Assembly: GCF_030813005.1 (NCBI RefSeq)
Contig: NZ_JAUSTU010000011.1
Location: forward strand, 1-64,000
Reading direction: 5' to 3'
DNA length: 64,000 nucleotides
DNA from: Robertmurraya andreesenii
GTDB lineage: Bacteria; Bacillota; Bacilli; Bacillales; Cytobacillaceae
Below, one piece after another: positions 7,252 to 16,290 of this stretch; positions within the stretch are counted from its first letter, which is position 1, and each line of letters begins with the position of its first letter. The position numbers and the translations under genes are program-made. The notes under the pieces were generated by a model that had not been told where the DNA came from, did not search any database, and was given only the letters and a program-made list of their open reading frames with translations.

Positions 7252-8334
7252 ATGAAGCTTGGTGCCCGCATTTTTAAAACGGGGATTGCGATAGTTCTTG
7301 CGCTGCTGCTTGCTCAGGTTCTCCACCTGCCTTCACCAATATTTGCTGGAATTGCTGCCATTTTTGCTATTCAGCCAACGATATATCGCTCTTATTTATC
7401 GATTATTGAGCAAATACAAGGAAATGTCATTGGAGCCCTTATTGCTGTTGGTTTTGTTTTGACACTAGGAAATAGTGTGGCTGTGGTTGGAATAGCCGCA
7501 ATCATCGTCATAACTATTAATCTAAAATTAAACATCTCAAATACCATTAGTCTTTCGCTCGTAACCATGATTGCCATAATGGAGGCTCCTGGGGATCAAT
7601 TTATCCAATTTGCTATCATTCGTTTCTTAACGATCATGCTTGGAATTCTCTCGGCTTTTATTGTTAACCTTGTATTTTTACCACCAAAATATGAGAATAA
7701 GCTATATTTACGAATTGCTACTGCTACAGAAGAAGCGACTAGATGGATACGGATTAACTCACGCCACGCCTCAGAGCATACGTTTTTGAAAAAAGATATC
7801 AAGAAGCTGAAGGAAGATGTGATTAAGCTTAATCAGCTCTACATCATGTATAAGGAAGAAAGAAATTATTTTAAGAAAAATGGGATTGCGAAAGCAAGGA
7901 AGCTTGTCATCTATCGGCAAATGATTGAAACAACGAAAAAAGCGATTGAAATCCTAAAAAGGCTTCACCGCTTTGAGAATGATGTTTCTCAATTACCGGA
8001 GGATTTCCACCTTGAAATCCAGCATCAGCTTGATTTCTTAATCGATCGGCATGAACGAATCATGTTGAAATTCATTGGCAAGGTAAAGCCCCAGACAACC
8101 CTTGAGGATGATAAATATTGCTTAAATCGCAAGGAATTGTTCAGTCTTTTCATCGCCAAGCAGAAGGAAATGATTGATGAAGATGACATCACCTTTTTCC
8201 ATATCATGCAGTTAATCTCATTTATGATTGACTACGAAGAGCATTTAGACCATTTGGATGTGCTTGTCACAAGCTTTAGGTCTTTTCATAAAAAAGCGAA
8301 TGAAGTGAATATTGAAGAACCGACTCAAGAGTAG
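7252..8334 (+). CDS. ygaE: YgaE-like aromatic acid exporter family membrane protein (FUSC fold)
   Basis: A 360-residue protein. The N-terminal half (about 10-145) is four to five hydrophobic helices of the ArAE_1/FUSC type, related to aromatic acid efflux pumps. The C-terminal half (about 146-350) is charged, helical and cytosolic, and can form coiled coils. Length and neighbourhood fit B. subtilis YgaE; the substrate is unknown. A short GAAAGGA Shine-Dalgarno precedes the ATG. It sits between the gsaB terminator and its own terminator, so it is a single-gene unit. Confidence 0.8.
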   Translation: MKLGARIFKTGIAIVLALLLAQVLHLPSPIFAGIAAIFAIQPTIYRSYLSIIEQIQGNVIGALIAVGFVLTLGNSVAVVGIAAIIVITINLKLNISNTISLSLVTMIAIMEAPGDQFIQFAIIRFLTIMLGILSAFIVNLVFLPPKYENKLYLRIATATEEATRWIRINSRHASEHTFLKKDIKKLKEDVIKLNQLYIMYKEERNYFKKNGIAKARKLVIYRQMIETTKKAIEILKRLHRFENDVSQLPEDFHLEIQHQLDFLIDRHERIMLKFIGKVKPQTTLEDDKYCLNRKELFSLFIAKQKEMIDEDDITFFHIMQLISFMIDYEEHLDHLDVLVTSFRSFHKKANEVNIEEPTQE

Positions 8335-8367
8335 AGCAGCTGACCAGTCAGCTGCTCTCGTTTTTTA
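8333..8367 (+). terminator. Terminator of ygaE
   Basis: A perfect 11-bp stem AGAGCAGCTGA / TCAGCTGCTCT with a 4-nt loop, followed by CG and six T. It abuts the stop codon and also lies at the convergent end of the app operon. Confidence 0.93.
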
Positions 8368-8373
8368 GTTTAC

Positions 8374-9273
8374 CTAGTTTTTCATCCGTGGATCCAGTGC
8401 ATCCCTCAGTCCATCCCCCATTAGGTTAAAGCCTAAGACGGTAAGCATGATCGCAATGCCAGGAAAGACCATCGTCCATGGCGCTTGGATTAAAAATGGC
8501 CTCGCATCCGCTAGCATTTTCCCCCATTCAGGATTTGGAGCCCCTGCACCTAATCCCAAGAAGCCCAGCGCAGCCGCTTCTATGATTGCCGTTGCAATCG
8601 CTAATGTTCCTTGAACAATGATGGGTGCCACACTATTCGGCAGCACATGATGAAAGAGGATACGACTATTTTTCATTCCAACCGCTCTTGCGGCCACGAT
8701 ATATTCCTCTTGCTTTACACTTAATACACGAGAACGGATTAAGCGGCCAAAGTTCGGTACATTGATAATCGCGATGGCAATGAGCGCATTTTTCAAGGAT
8801 GGTCCTAGGACAGAGACAATGGCAATCGCCAACAAAATACTTGGAAATGCGAGCAAAATATCGAAGAAGCGCGAAATAACAGCATCCACCCATCTTCCAT
8901 AATAGCCCGCAATAATCCCTAAGAGACAACCAACAATAATCGACCCCATTACGGCTACGAACCCTACCCATAGAGAAATTCTTGCCCCATACACCACCCG
9001 TGAAAAAATATCTCGTCCAAAATCATCCGTCCCAAACCAATGCTCACTCGAAGGGGATAATAGACGTTTTGCTAGCTTCTGTTCATTAATCCCTTCTGGA
9101 GCAATAACCGGTGCAATAATTGCTACCACGATAAAAAATAAGACAATAACCGTTCCGGCCACAGCGATTTTGTTTTTTCGAAAGCTCCTCCAGGCCTCTA
9201 ACCAGGGGGAGACAGCTTTTTCTTCCATTGATTCAATCGGCAGCTGAGCATTCTTATTCGTTGTAAGCTCCAT
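8374..9273 (-). CDS. appC: Oligopeptide ABC transporter permease (AppC/OppC type)
   Basis: A 299-residue inner-membrane subunit of a peptide or nickel-type ABC importer, last gene of the operon. It has an N-terminal cytosolic stretch, a first helix (about 36-58), then five helices, with the EAA coupling motif in RAVGMKNSRILFHHVLPN (about 195-215) that contacts the ATPases. GGGGAGAGG lies close to the ATG, 15 bp after appB. The gene order D-F-A-B-C is that of the B. subtilis app operon rather than opp (A-B-C-D-F); the symbol is assigned on that basis only. Confidence 0.85.
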   Translation of the reverse strand: MELTTNKNAQLPIESMEEKAVSPWLEAWRSFRKNKIAVAGTVIVLFFIVVAIIAPVIAPEGINEQKLAKRLLSPSSEHWFGTDDFGRDIFSRVVYGARISLWVGFVAVMGSIIVGCLLGIIAGYYGRWVDAVISRFFDILLAFPSILLAIAIVSVLGPSLKNALIAIAIINVPNFGRLIRSRVLSVKQEEYIVAARAVGMKNSRILFHHVLPNSVAPIIVQGTLAIATAIIEAAALGFLGLGAGAPNPEWGKMLADARPFLIQAPWTMVFPGIAIMLTVLGFNLMGDGLRDALDPRMKN

Positions 9274-9288
9274 ATCCTCTCCCCCTAC

Positions 9289-10293
9289 CTAATCATATTT
9301 AATTCTCGGATCAATAGCGGCATATAATAGGTCAACAATTAAGTTAATCGTGACAAAAATCAACGCAATGATCAGAATACCTGACTGAATGACTGGATAA
9401 TCACGATAATTAATCGCTTCGTATATATAGCGACCAATTCCAGGCCAGCTAAATATCGTCTCTGTTAAGATTGCTCCTCCCAAAAGCAGTCCCGTCTGTA
9501 AGCCGATGATGGTCAGAACAGGGATGATTGCATTTTTCAAGGAATGCTTGTACACGACCCAGAACATACGAAGCCCTTTTGCTCTTGCCGTGCGAATAAA
9601 ATCAGACTTCATCACTTCAAGCATGGTCGAACGAGTAATTCTAGCGATGATCGCCATCGGGATCGTCGCCAGCGCAACACTTGGTAGTATTAGGTGCTTC
9701 ACAACTACCCAGAGCTGTTCAAAATCACCTTGCAGCAAGGTATCGATGATGTAGAAATTGGTCATCGACTCGATCGGATCTCGAACGTTTTCCCTGCCAG
9801 AGGTCGGCAGCCAGTCAAGCTTAATCGCAAACACCCATTGCTCCATTAACCCTAACCAGAAGATCGGCATCGATACACCAATTAAGGCAAGAATCATAGC
9901 GATATAGTCAAACCAGGAGTTTTGGAACCATGCACTGATAATTCCTGCATTGACACCGATTACGATAGCAATCAGCATCGCACAGAAGGCGAGCTCCGCT
10001 GTTGCCGCTAAGAAAGGCCAGATCTCCTCACTGATTGGCGATTTCGTCCTTAAGGACACCCCTAAATCTCCCGTTAATAGGTTTCCTAGATATTGAAAAA
10101 ATTGGAGATACCAAGGCTGATCAAGGCCAAGCTGCTTCGTTAAGGTTGCTACCGCTTCCTCAGTGGCTAATTGTCCAAGAATCATCCGTGCTGGATTTCC
10201 TGGAATCGCCCTAATCATGAAAGAGACAATTAATATAAGACCTATTAAAACTGGTATTGATGATAGAAGGCGTTTGATCGTATAAGAAAGCAT
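9289..10293 (-). CDS. appB: Oligopeptide ABC transporter permease (AppB/OppB type)
   Basis: A 334-residue integral membrane permease that pairs with AppC. The N-terminus (MLSYTIKRLLSSIPVLIG) is typical of OppB/DppB proteins; six helices follow, with the EAA motif RTARAKGLRMFWVVYKHSLK near residue 225. Slightly longer than most family members, with extra residues in the loop near 165-185. The ATG is preceded by AGAGAGG. It is separated from appA by 117 bp that contain a hairpin, which probably lowers permease expression relative to the binding protein. Confidence 0.87.
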   Translation of the reverse strand: MLSYTIKRLLSSIPVLIGLILIVSFMIRAIPGNPARMILGQLATEEAVATLTKQLGLDQPWYLQFFQYLGNLLTGDLGVSLRTKSPISEEIWPFLAATAELAFCAMLIAIVIGVNAGIISAWFQNSWFDYIAMILALIGVSMPIFWLGLMEQWVFAIKLDWLPTSGRENVRDPIESMTNFYIIDTLLQGDFEQLWVVVKHLILPSVALATIPMAIIARITRSTMLEVMKSDFIRTARAKGLRMFWVVYKHSLKNAIIPVLTIIGLQTGLLLGGAILTETIFSWPGIGRYIYEAINYRDYPVIQSGILIIALIFVTINLIVDLLYAAIDPRIKYD

Positions 10294-10302
10294 ATATACA
10301 CC

Positions 10303-10344
10303 TCTCTAAAAAGAAAAGGGAGTCATTCTTTCAACCCCCTTTTC
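10303..10344 (-). terminator. Intra-operon hairpin between appA and appB
   Basis: Minus strand AAAAGGGG...CCCTTTT stem followed by CTTTTT. It lies between the binding-protein gene and the permease genes, where such hairpins usually act as partial terminators or mRNA stabilisers so that binding protein is made in excess. Confidence 0.6.
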
Positions 10345-10410
10345 CTCTACCTTTATTTTGGCTATTTAAGTAATGGTTGCTATTTAGACAGCCTTTTTTA
10401 AGAAAAGGGC

Positions 10411-12027
10411 TTATTTCGTGTATTCAACAGATGATAGTAAATCAGAGCCTGTCGGATGAGGTAAGAAATTGGAAATATCTGATCTACCTGCTAATAGTGG
10501 GGTAGAGTGAACTAATGGAATCCACGGTGCATCGTCCTTAATAATGACCTGTGCCTGCTTGTATAGCTCCTCACGCTCAGCCTGGTCTGGGCTGGCTTGT
10601 GCTTTCAGAAGCAACTCGTGGACCTCCGCATTCTTGTAATAGGAGTAGTTGTTGGACCCAATCGAATCCTCATCTAGAAGTACATATAGGAAGTTATCCG
10701 CATCTCCATTATCCCCGGTCCAGCCAAGAAGGAAGGTATCTGCTTCTCCATTCGCTGCTTTATCGAGGTAAGTACCCCATTCATACGTTACAATTTCCGC
10801 TTTGACCCCAATTTCAGCAAACATATTTTGTAGTGCTTCGGCTACCTTTTGTCCCTCTGGCATATATGGTCGCGGAACTGGCATAGCCCATAGTTCCATC
10901 TCGAATCCATCAGGATACCCCGCTTCAGCAAGAAGTTCCTTTGCCTTCGCCGGATTGTAATCATAATCCTTCACATCTGGATTGTAGCCAGCCACTACTG
11001 GCGGCATCGGGTTGATTGCTGGTTCCGCTGCACCGGCATAAAATGCATCGATGAGCGCTTGCTTATTAACCGCATAGTTCAGTGCTTGACGCACTAGCTT
11101 GTTATCAAGTGGCTTACGTGTAGACGTTAACCCTAGATAGCCAATATTCAATGAAGGACGTTCAAACACTTGAAGGTCCGGGTTGCCATCAATGGTCTCC
11201 TTATCACTGAAATTCACTCCATCAATCAAATCAACCTCGCCTGACATGAGCGCATTCAGACGAGCGGAGTTCTCAGGAATAACTCTGAAAATAACCTCAT
11301 CAAGCTTTGGTAATCCTTCCTGCCAATACTCTTCATTTTTCACAATCGTGATGCGATCGTTTTCCTTCCATTCCTTAAATTTGAATGGACCTGTTCCAAC
11401 TGGGTTTTTGAAGAAATTTTCCCCGTGCTGCTCAACAGCTGCTGGGCTAGCAATTCCAAATGGTGACATCGCTAGATTTTTGTAAAATGGTGCAATTGGT
11501 GCGGTTAATGTGAACTCGACGGTATACTCATCAACCGCTTTGACCTCTGCAATTCTATCCCCAAATTGGGAGCTGTAGTAAGGGAACTCTTCGCCAGTTC
11601 CTGATTTCCAACGCTCAAAGTTAAATACGACTGCGTCTGCGTTGAAGTCTGTGCCATCATGGAACTTTACGCCTTCGCGAAGCTTAAGCGTATGCTTTAA
11701 TCCGTCTTCACTTTGCTCCCACTCTGTGGCAAGGCCCGGATGAATTTCTGTATCCTGCGGACCAAAGTTAATCAAAGTTTCATAGAGATTCTGTGTAACT
11801 TTAAATGCTTCCCCTTCTGTAGTAGTAGCAGGGTCAAGGGAAGTAGAGTCTCCTCCACGCCCGAAGACAAGCTGCCCACCAGAAGCAGTTTCCTCGGTTG
11901 ATTTCCCATCATCATTATCCTTCGGTTCCTTGGCATCATTGCCTGCTTTATCCTTAGCACATCCTACCAAAGCCAAGGAAAGCACTAATAAGAATACAAC
12001 TGCCCAAATTCCTTTCCGTTGTCGCAT
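10411..12027 (-). CDS. appA: Peptide-binding lipoprotein (AppA/DppA, SBP family 5)
   Basis: A 538-residue extracellular lipoprotein that captures peptide and delivers it to AppB/AppC. The signal peptide is followed by lipobox LVGC (Cys23) and an acidic, Lys-rich linker. The SBP_bac_5 domain spans about 60-500, with the LREGVKFHDGTDFNADAVVF region characteristic of the family. Start chosen at 12027, where AAAGGGGG lies 7 nt upstream; upstream in-frame ATGs lack a Shine-Dalgarno. Peptide, nickel or dipeptide specificity cannot be decided from sequence alone. Confidence 0.9.
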   Translation of the reverse strand: MRQRKGIWAVVFLLVLSLALVGCAKDKAGNDAKEPKDNDDGKSTEETASGGQLVFGRGGDSTSLDPATTTEGEAFKVTQNLYETLINFGPQDTEIHPGLATEWEQSEDGLKHTLKLREGVKFHDGTDFNADAVVFNFERWKSGTGEEFPYYSSQFGDRIAEVKAVDEYTVEFTLTAPIAPFYKNLAMSPFGIASPAAVEQHGENFFKNPVGTGPFKFKEWKENDRITIVKNEEYWQEGLPKLDEVIFRVIPENSARLNALMSGEVDLIDGVNFSDKETIDGNPDLQVFERPSLNIGYLGLTSTRKPLDNKLVRQALNYAVNKQALIDAFYAGAAEPAINPMPPVVAGYNPDVKDYDYNPAKAKELLAEAGYPDGFEMELWAMPVPRPYMPEGQKVAEALQNMFAEIGVKAEIVTYEWGTYLDKAANGEADTFLLGWTGDNGDADNFLYVLLDEDSIGSNNYSYYKNAEVHELLLKAQASPDQAEREELYKQAQVIIKDDAPWIPLVHSTPLLAGRSDISNFLPHPTGSDLLSSVEYTK

Positions 12028-12074
12028 GTTGATCCCCCTTTGTTTTTTTTGAGAATATTTCTCCCTCTTTATCA

Positions 12075-13058
12075 TCAATGCTGATTATCACTGTTAAATA
12101 AATGACAAGCAGCAAAATGACCTGGTTCTATCTCCTTAAGTTCTGGTCTTACCGTTTTACAAACCTCCATACATTCACTACAGCGGGTATGGAAAGCACA
12201 ACCCTTAGGAGGGTTGGATGGACTCGGCAGATCCCCCATTAACAATTCACTTTCCTTCTGTACATCTGGATCCGGGATTGGAATGGATGCAAGTAAGGCC
12301 TTCGTGTATGGATGGGAAGGCTTTTCATACAGCCTTTCTGCCTCGGTCATTTCTACTAATCTTCCTAAATACATAACCCCTATTCGATCACTTATATGCT
12401 TGACTACCCCGAGATCATGGGCAATAAAAATATAGGTTAGTTGAAACTCCTTCTGAAGATCCTCAAGTAGATTCAAAACCTGAGACTGAATCGAAACATC
12501 TAGTGCAGACACGGGTTCATCCGCTATAATGAGTTTTGGCTTTGTCATTAGGGCGCGGGCAATCCCAATACGCTGTCTTTGTCCGCCGCTAAATTGATGA
12601 GGGTAGCGCTTTGCGTGATAGCTATTTAACCCTACCACCTCCAGCATTTCCTTCACCCTCCGTTTTCGCTCCATCTTGTCCTTGATTCCATGAACAATGA
12701 GAGGCTCTTCAAGAATTTTCTGGATCGTGTGTCGCGGGTTTAAAGAAGCGAATGGATCTTGGAAGACCATTTGAATTTCCTTTCTCATGCGCCTCATTTC
12801 CTCAGCATTTAGCTTCGTCAAGTCTTTCCCTTCAAAGAGCACCTGTCCCTCTGTCGGCTCTATTAATCTCATTAGCGCTCGTCCGGTAGTTGATTTTCCA
12901 CAGCCTGATTCTCCTACAAGACCAAGGGTTTCCCCCTTTTTCACATAGAAGCTAACATCATCAACTGCCTTCACTTCCCCTATCCTTTTGCCAAATATTC
13001 CGCCTTTGATAGGGAAGTATTTCTTCAGGTTATCTACCTTTAACAACACATCACTCAT
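12075..13058 (-). CDS. appF: Oligopeptide ABC transporter ATPase (AppF/OppF type)
   Basis: A 327-residue ATPase that forms a heterodimer with AppD to power import. Walker A GLVGESGCGKST (about 43-54), signature SGGQRQR, Walker B LIIADEPVSALD, and a C-terminal oligopeptide domain with cysteines (GCAFHTRCSECMEVCK), which in this family can ligate an Fe-S cluster. The true start is ATG 13058 with GAGGTG 7 nt upstream; it overlaps the end of appD by 8 bp (ATGAGTGA), which implies translational coupling. A longer open frame to 13256 is overlap with appD. Confidence 0.92.
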   Translation of the reverse strand: MSDVLLKVDNLKKYFPIKGGIFGKRIGEVKAVDDVSFYVKKGETLGLVGESGCGKSTTGRALMRLIEPTEGQVLFEGKDLTKLNAEEMRRMRKEIQMVFQDPFASLNPRHTIQKILEEPLIVHGIKDKMERKRRVKEMLEVVGLNSYHAKRYPHQFSGGQRQRIGIARALMTKPKLIIADEPVSALDVSIQSQVLNLLEDLQKEFQLTYIFIAHDLGVVKHISDRIGVMYLGRLVEMTEAERLYEKPSHPYTKALLASIPIPDPDVQKESELLMGDLPSPSNPPKGCAFHTRCSECMEVCKTVRPELKEIEPGHFAACHLFNSDNQH

Positions 13059-14043
13059 GGGCTTCACCTCCTGATTCATGCAGGAAGCACCGAACAGCAT
13101 GCCGATCTCCGTATGGATAGAGTGGCGGGTTCTCGTTAAAGCAACGGTCAAAGGCCTTATCACAGCGTGCTGCAAAACGGCAGCCCTGATGAATGGAGCC
13201 TGGCCTTGGCACATTTCCTGGGATGGAATATAATCTCTCTTTCTTCTCCCGCACATCTGGAACCGATTCTAGTAAACCGATGGTGTATGGATGCTTCGGA
13301 TTTTTGAAGATTTCTCTTACGCTTGCTTCCTCGACAACCTGTCCCGCATACATAACAATCACCCGTTGACAAATTTCAGCTACAACGCCTAAATCATGGG
13401 TAATCATAATGATGGCCGTATCTAGCTTTCGATTTAGTTCCTTCATTAATGAGAGAATCTGAGCCTGAATGGTCACATCCAAAGCAGTTGTTGGTTCATC
13501 AGCGATAAGTAGCTTCGGATCACAGGATAGGGCCATCGCAATCATTACCCTTTGCCGCATTCCCCCGGAAAGCTGATGCGGATATTCCTTCATAATCTCT
13601 TCAGCCCGGGGCAGACCCACGAGCTTAAGCATGTCAATCCCTAGCCTCGTAGCCGCTTTCTTTTTCACTTTTTTATGTAGCATGATGCCTTCCGTAAGCT
13701 GATTCCCAATGGTGAATAATGGATTTAGGGAGGTCATTGGCTCTTGAAAAATCATCGCGATATCATTCCCTCTAATTTGACGCATTCTTCTTTCAGAAGC
13801 CGGAACGATATCTTCTCCATTTAAAAGAATTTCCCCACCAACTATTTTTCCAGGAGGCTGCGGAACTAGCTTCATAATGGAAAGAGAGGTGACACTCTTA
13901 CCACAGCCAGATTCACCGACAATGCCGAGGATTTCTCCTCTCTTTACGGAAAAGCTAATATTATCAACCGCAGGAATCTCCCCATCGGAAGAAAAAAAAG
14001 AGGTTCTTAGTTCTCTCACATCTAAAACTGGCGCTTGAGTCAC
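13051..14043 (-). CDS. appD: Oligopeptide ABC transporter ATPase (AppD/OppD type)
   Basis: A 330-residue ATPase and first gene of the importer operon. Walker A GIVGESGCGKS (about 36-46), signature LSGGMRQR, Walker B LLIADEPTTALD, then the oligopeptide C-terminal extension with GCRFAARCDKAFDRC cysteines. It starts with GTG at 14043, with AAAGGGG 7 nt upstream. The gap of about 170 bp before ygaD's terminator must hold the operon promoter; I saw no convincing consensus there. Confidence 0.92.
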   Translation of the reverse strand: MTQAPVLDVRELRTSFFSSDGEIPAVDNISFSVKRGEILGIVGESGCGKSVTSLSIMKLVPQPPGKIVGGEILLNGEDIVPASERRMRQIRGNDIAMIFQEPMTSLNPLFTIGNQLTEGIMLHKKVKKKAATRLGIDMLKLVGLPRAEEIMKEYPHQLSGGMRQRVMIAMALSCDPKLLIADEPTTALDVTIQAQILSLMKELNRKLDTAIIMITHDLGVVAEICQRVIVMYAGQVVEEASVREIFKNPKHPYTIGLLESVPDVREKKERLYSIPGNVPRPGSIHQGCRFAARCDKAFDRCFNENPPLYPYGDRHAVRCFLHESGGEAHE

Positions 14044-14172
14044 AACTTTACCCCTTTCAAAAATTCTATTTCTCTAATATTCATCATTTTACAAAAGAAA
14101 TAAAGTTCCGTCCACTATTTTTCTGAATTATTTTTATATACTAAAATTTCTGAATTATTTTGTCGGAATATG

Positions 14173-14209
14173 AAAAAAGGACGCTAAAGCTATATGCCTT
14201 AACATCCTT
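14173..14209 (-). terminator. Terminator of ygaD
   Basis: Minus strand AAGGATGTTAAGGC pairs with GCTTTAGCGTCCTT over 14 bp (three G-T wobbles) around a 5-nt loop, then TTTT. It starts 7 bp past the ygaD stop. Confidence 0.88.
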
Positions 14210-14215
14210 ATTTCG

Positions 14216-15964
14216 TCAATTTTCGAGCTGTTGAATTTGAAATAGCTTATAATAATTCCCCTGTTTTTCCATTAGTTCATGATGTTTCCCAATTTCTACG
14301 ATTTCACCGTTCTCGATTAATACAATCCGATCGGCATGTGTAATCGTTGAAAGTCGGTGAGCAACAATAAAGGTGGTTCGATTTTTTGTTAGCTTTTCTA
14401 GTGCTTCCTGAATCAAATGCTCACTTTCTAAATCCAATGCCGAGGTTGCTTCATCAAGAATTAGAATCGGAGGATTCTTAATAAAAACCCGTGCAATAGC
14501 TACACGCTGCTTCTGTCCACCTGAGAGCTTGACTCCTCGTTCTCCAACCTTTGTATCATATCCTTCTGGCAAATTCATAATAAATTCATGAGCATTGGCC
14601 GCCTTTGCAGCTTCTAATACTTCTTCATCGGTTGCATCTGGCTTTCCAATCAAGATATTTGATTTAACTGATTCGCTGAAGAGGATATTGTCCTGTAAAA
14701 CCATCCCGATTTTATCCCTAAGTGTCCGAACCTTGAGGGAGCGAATATCCACCCCATCAAGGAGAATTCTTCCTTCTGTCACATCATAAAATCTTGGAAT
14801 CAAACTGACTAGAGAGGATTTACCGCCGCCACTCATCCCAACAAGAGCAATCGTCTCTCCCGGGCTCACATCAAGAGAAATATTCTTTAGAACCTTTTCT
14901 TCCTTTTCATCATAAGCAAAGCTTACATTTTCTATTTTGATATGCCCCTTTACATGCTCACAAGGAATGGCATCAGGACGGTCATCAATATCATATTTCT
15001 CGTCCATAAATTCAAATACCCGGTCCATTGAAGCAAATGATTGAGTCAAAGTGGTAGAAGAATTGACCAATCTCCTTAATGGATTGTACAGACGATCAAT
15101 ATAGGCAATAAAAGCAGCCATTTCTCCAACTGAAAGCTCTCCTTTGATCGCCTGATAGCCGGAGAAGCCAATAACAAGAAGTGGGGCAATATCCGTAATC
15201 GTATTAACTACGGCAAATGCTTTGGCATTCCACCTTGTGTGGTCAATTGCCTTGGTAAGAAAATTACTATTTTGCGCATCAAAACGCTTTTGTTCCTCAT
15301 CCTCAATCGCAAAGCTTTTAATCACCGGCATTCCTTGAACACGCTCATGCAGATAGCTTTGAACCTCTGCAAGCGCCTGTGACCGTTTTCTTGTTAAGCT
15401 TCGCAAATTCCCGAAAAAGTACTTAATGGAAAAGGCATAAAACGGAAAAAGAATAACAGAAACGATGGTCAAGGAAACATCCATCGTCAGCATAATGATG
15501 ACAGCGATCACGATCGTGGCCAAGTCCAGCCACAAATTCATTAGTCCAGTAATGACAAATACCTTCGTTTGTTCGACATCATTAATGACCCGAGAAATAA
15601 CCTCTCCCGCTTTTGTATTGGAATAATACTTAAAGCTTAGCTTTTGGATATGAGTGAACAATTTATCTCGAATATCATATAAAATTCTGCTTGAGGTCCA
15701 TTGTGCGAAATATTGTCGATAATACTCGATCGGTGGACGTAGAATCAGAAAAATAATAGACATTATAGACATCACAACAACAAGCTTTGTGACCTTTTCA
15801 TCCATGGATAATAGGTCGTTGCCAACGATATCATCGAGGACATATTTAATTAATAGTGGCGTGAGTAAGGGAATGGCAAACTTGATGATGCCGATAACAA
15901 TTGTCCCAAAGATTTGAACTCGATATGGCGCCACAAACTTCATATATCTGCGTATACTGCCCAA
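14216..15964 (-). CDS. ygaD: YgaD, multidrug-type ABC exporter (fused permease-ATPase)
   Basis: A 582-residue half-transporter expected to homodimerise. Six membrane helices (about 15-300) and a nucleotide-binding domain (about 335-575): Walker A GMSGGGKSS, signature KLSGGQKQR, Walker B ILILDEATSALD, H-loop VAHRLST. It matches B. subtilis YgaD in length and position; the substrate is unknown (MsbA/BmrA-like family). It starts with TTG at 15964 with AGGGGG 8 nt upstream. Its 5' region is unusual: a MITE-like repeat and a 22-bp palindromic array lie 55-290 bp upstream and may contain its promoter and operator. Confidence 0.9.
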   Translation of the reverse strand: MGSIRRYMKFVAPYRVQIFGTIVIGIIKFAIPLLTPLLIKYVLDDIVGNDLLSMDEKVTKLVVVMSIMSIIFLILRPPIEYYRQYFAQWTSSRILYDIRDKLFTHIQKLSFKYYSNTKAGEVISRVINDVEQTKVFVITGLMNLWLDLATIVIAVIIMLTMDVSLTIVSVILFPFYAFSIKYFFGNLRSLTRKRSQALAEVQSYLHERVQGMPVIKSFAIEDEEQKRFDAQNSNFLTKAIDHTRWNAKAFAVVNTITDIAPLLVIGFSGYQAIKGELSVGEMAAFIAYIDRLYNPLRRLVNSSTTLTQSFASMDRVFEFMDEKYDIDDRPDAIPCEHVKGHIKIENVSFAYDEKEEKVLKNISLDVSPGETIALVGMSGGGKSSLVSLIPRFYDVTEGRILLDGVDIRSLKVRTLRDKIGMVLQDNILFSESVKSNILIGKPDATDEEVLEAAKAANAHEFIMNLPEGYDTKVGERGVKLSGGQKQRVAIARVFIKNPPILILDEATSALDLESEHLIQEALEKLTKNRTTFIVAHRLSTITHADRIVLIENGEIVEIGKHHELMEKQGNYYKLFQIQQLEN

Positions 15965-16019
15965 CCTGTTTTCCCCCTAGATGAAAACTCTCTATTTTTC
16001 AAATGATATCTTAAATGCA

Positions 16020-16117
16020 GCCTTATACGTGTGCGTGAATGGGTTTTATTCGGTACGAATAACTTAATGAACGTACACGTATAAGGCGATACGTCGCTCA
16101 ACGACAAAATATAATAG
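16020..16117 (+). repeat. MITE-like palindromic repeat, family 1 copy B
   Basis: GCCTTATACGTGTGCGTG at 16020 is mirrored by ACGTACACGTATAAGGC ending at 16087, with the shared centre GGGTTTTATTCGGTACGAA and the 3' tail CAACGACAAAATATAATAG to 16117. It sits in the 5' region of ygaD. Confidence 0.85.
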
Positions 16118-16123
16118 TTTCTA

Positions 16124-16250
16124 AAAAAATGAACCCATTCATTTCAAAAAATGAACCTGTTCATTTCAAAAAATGAACCTGTTCATTTCAAAAAATGAAC
16201 CTGTTCATTTCAAAAAATGAACCTGTTCATTTCAAAAAATGAACCTGTTG
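16124..16250. repeat. 22-bp tandem array of palindromes (six units)
   Basis: ATGAACC starts at 16129, 16151, 16173, 16195, 16217 and 16239, an exact 22-bp period. Each internal unit is AAAAAATGAACCTGTTCATTTC, itself a palindrome (AATGAAC-CT-GTTCATT). The first unit has CCCA for CCTG, and the last loses its right half by merging into the ygaC terminator. With a period of about two helical turns, every palindrome faces the same side of the DNA. It lies between ygaC and ygaD; it may be an operator array for ygaD or a replication-slippage repeat. Confidence 0.9.
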
Positions 16251-16266
16251 AAACGATGTCAACAGG
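16231..16266 (-). terminator. Terminator of ygaC
   Basis: Minus strand CCTGTTGA / TCAACAGG stem (8 bp, 7-nt loop) followed by TTCATTTTTTG. Half of the stem is shared with the last unit of the 22-bp array, which suggests the array may have grown by duplication of terminator-flank sequence. Confidence 0.75.
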
Positions 16267-16290
16267 CGTAATCTCAAGCTTTTTCCATTC

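Noticed and set aside
13059..13256. N-terminal extension of appF by 66 codons
   Set aside because: It overlaps appD in another frame; the internal ATG at 13058 has a proper Shine-Dalgarno and the family length.
16124..16250. Possible CRISPR array
   Set aside because: Units are contiguous 22-bp repeats with no unique spacers and no cas genes nearby; it is a tandem palindrome array.
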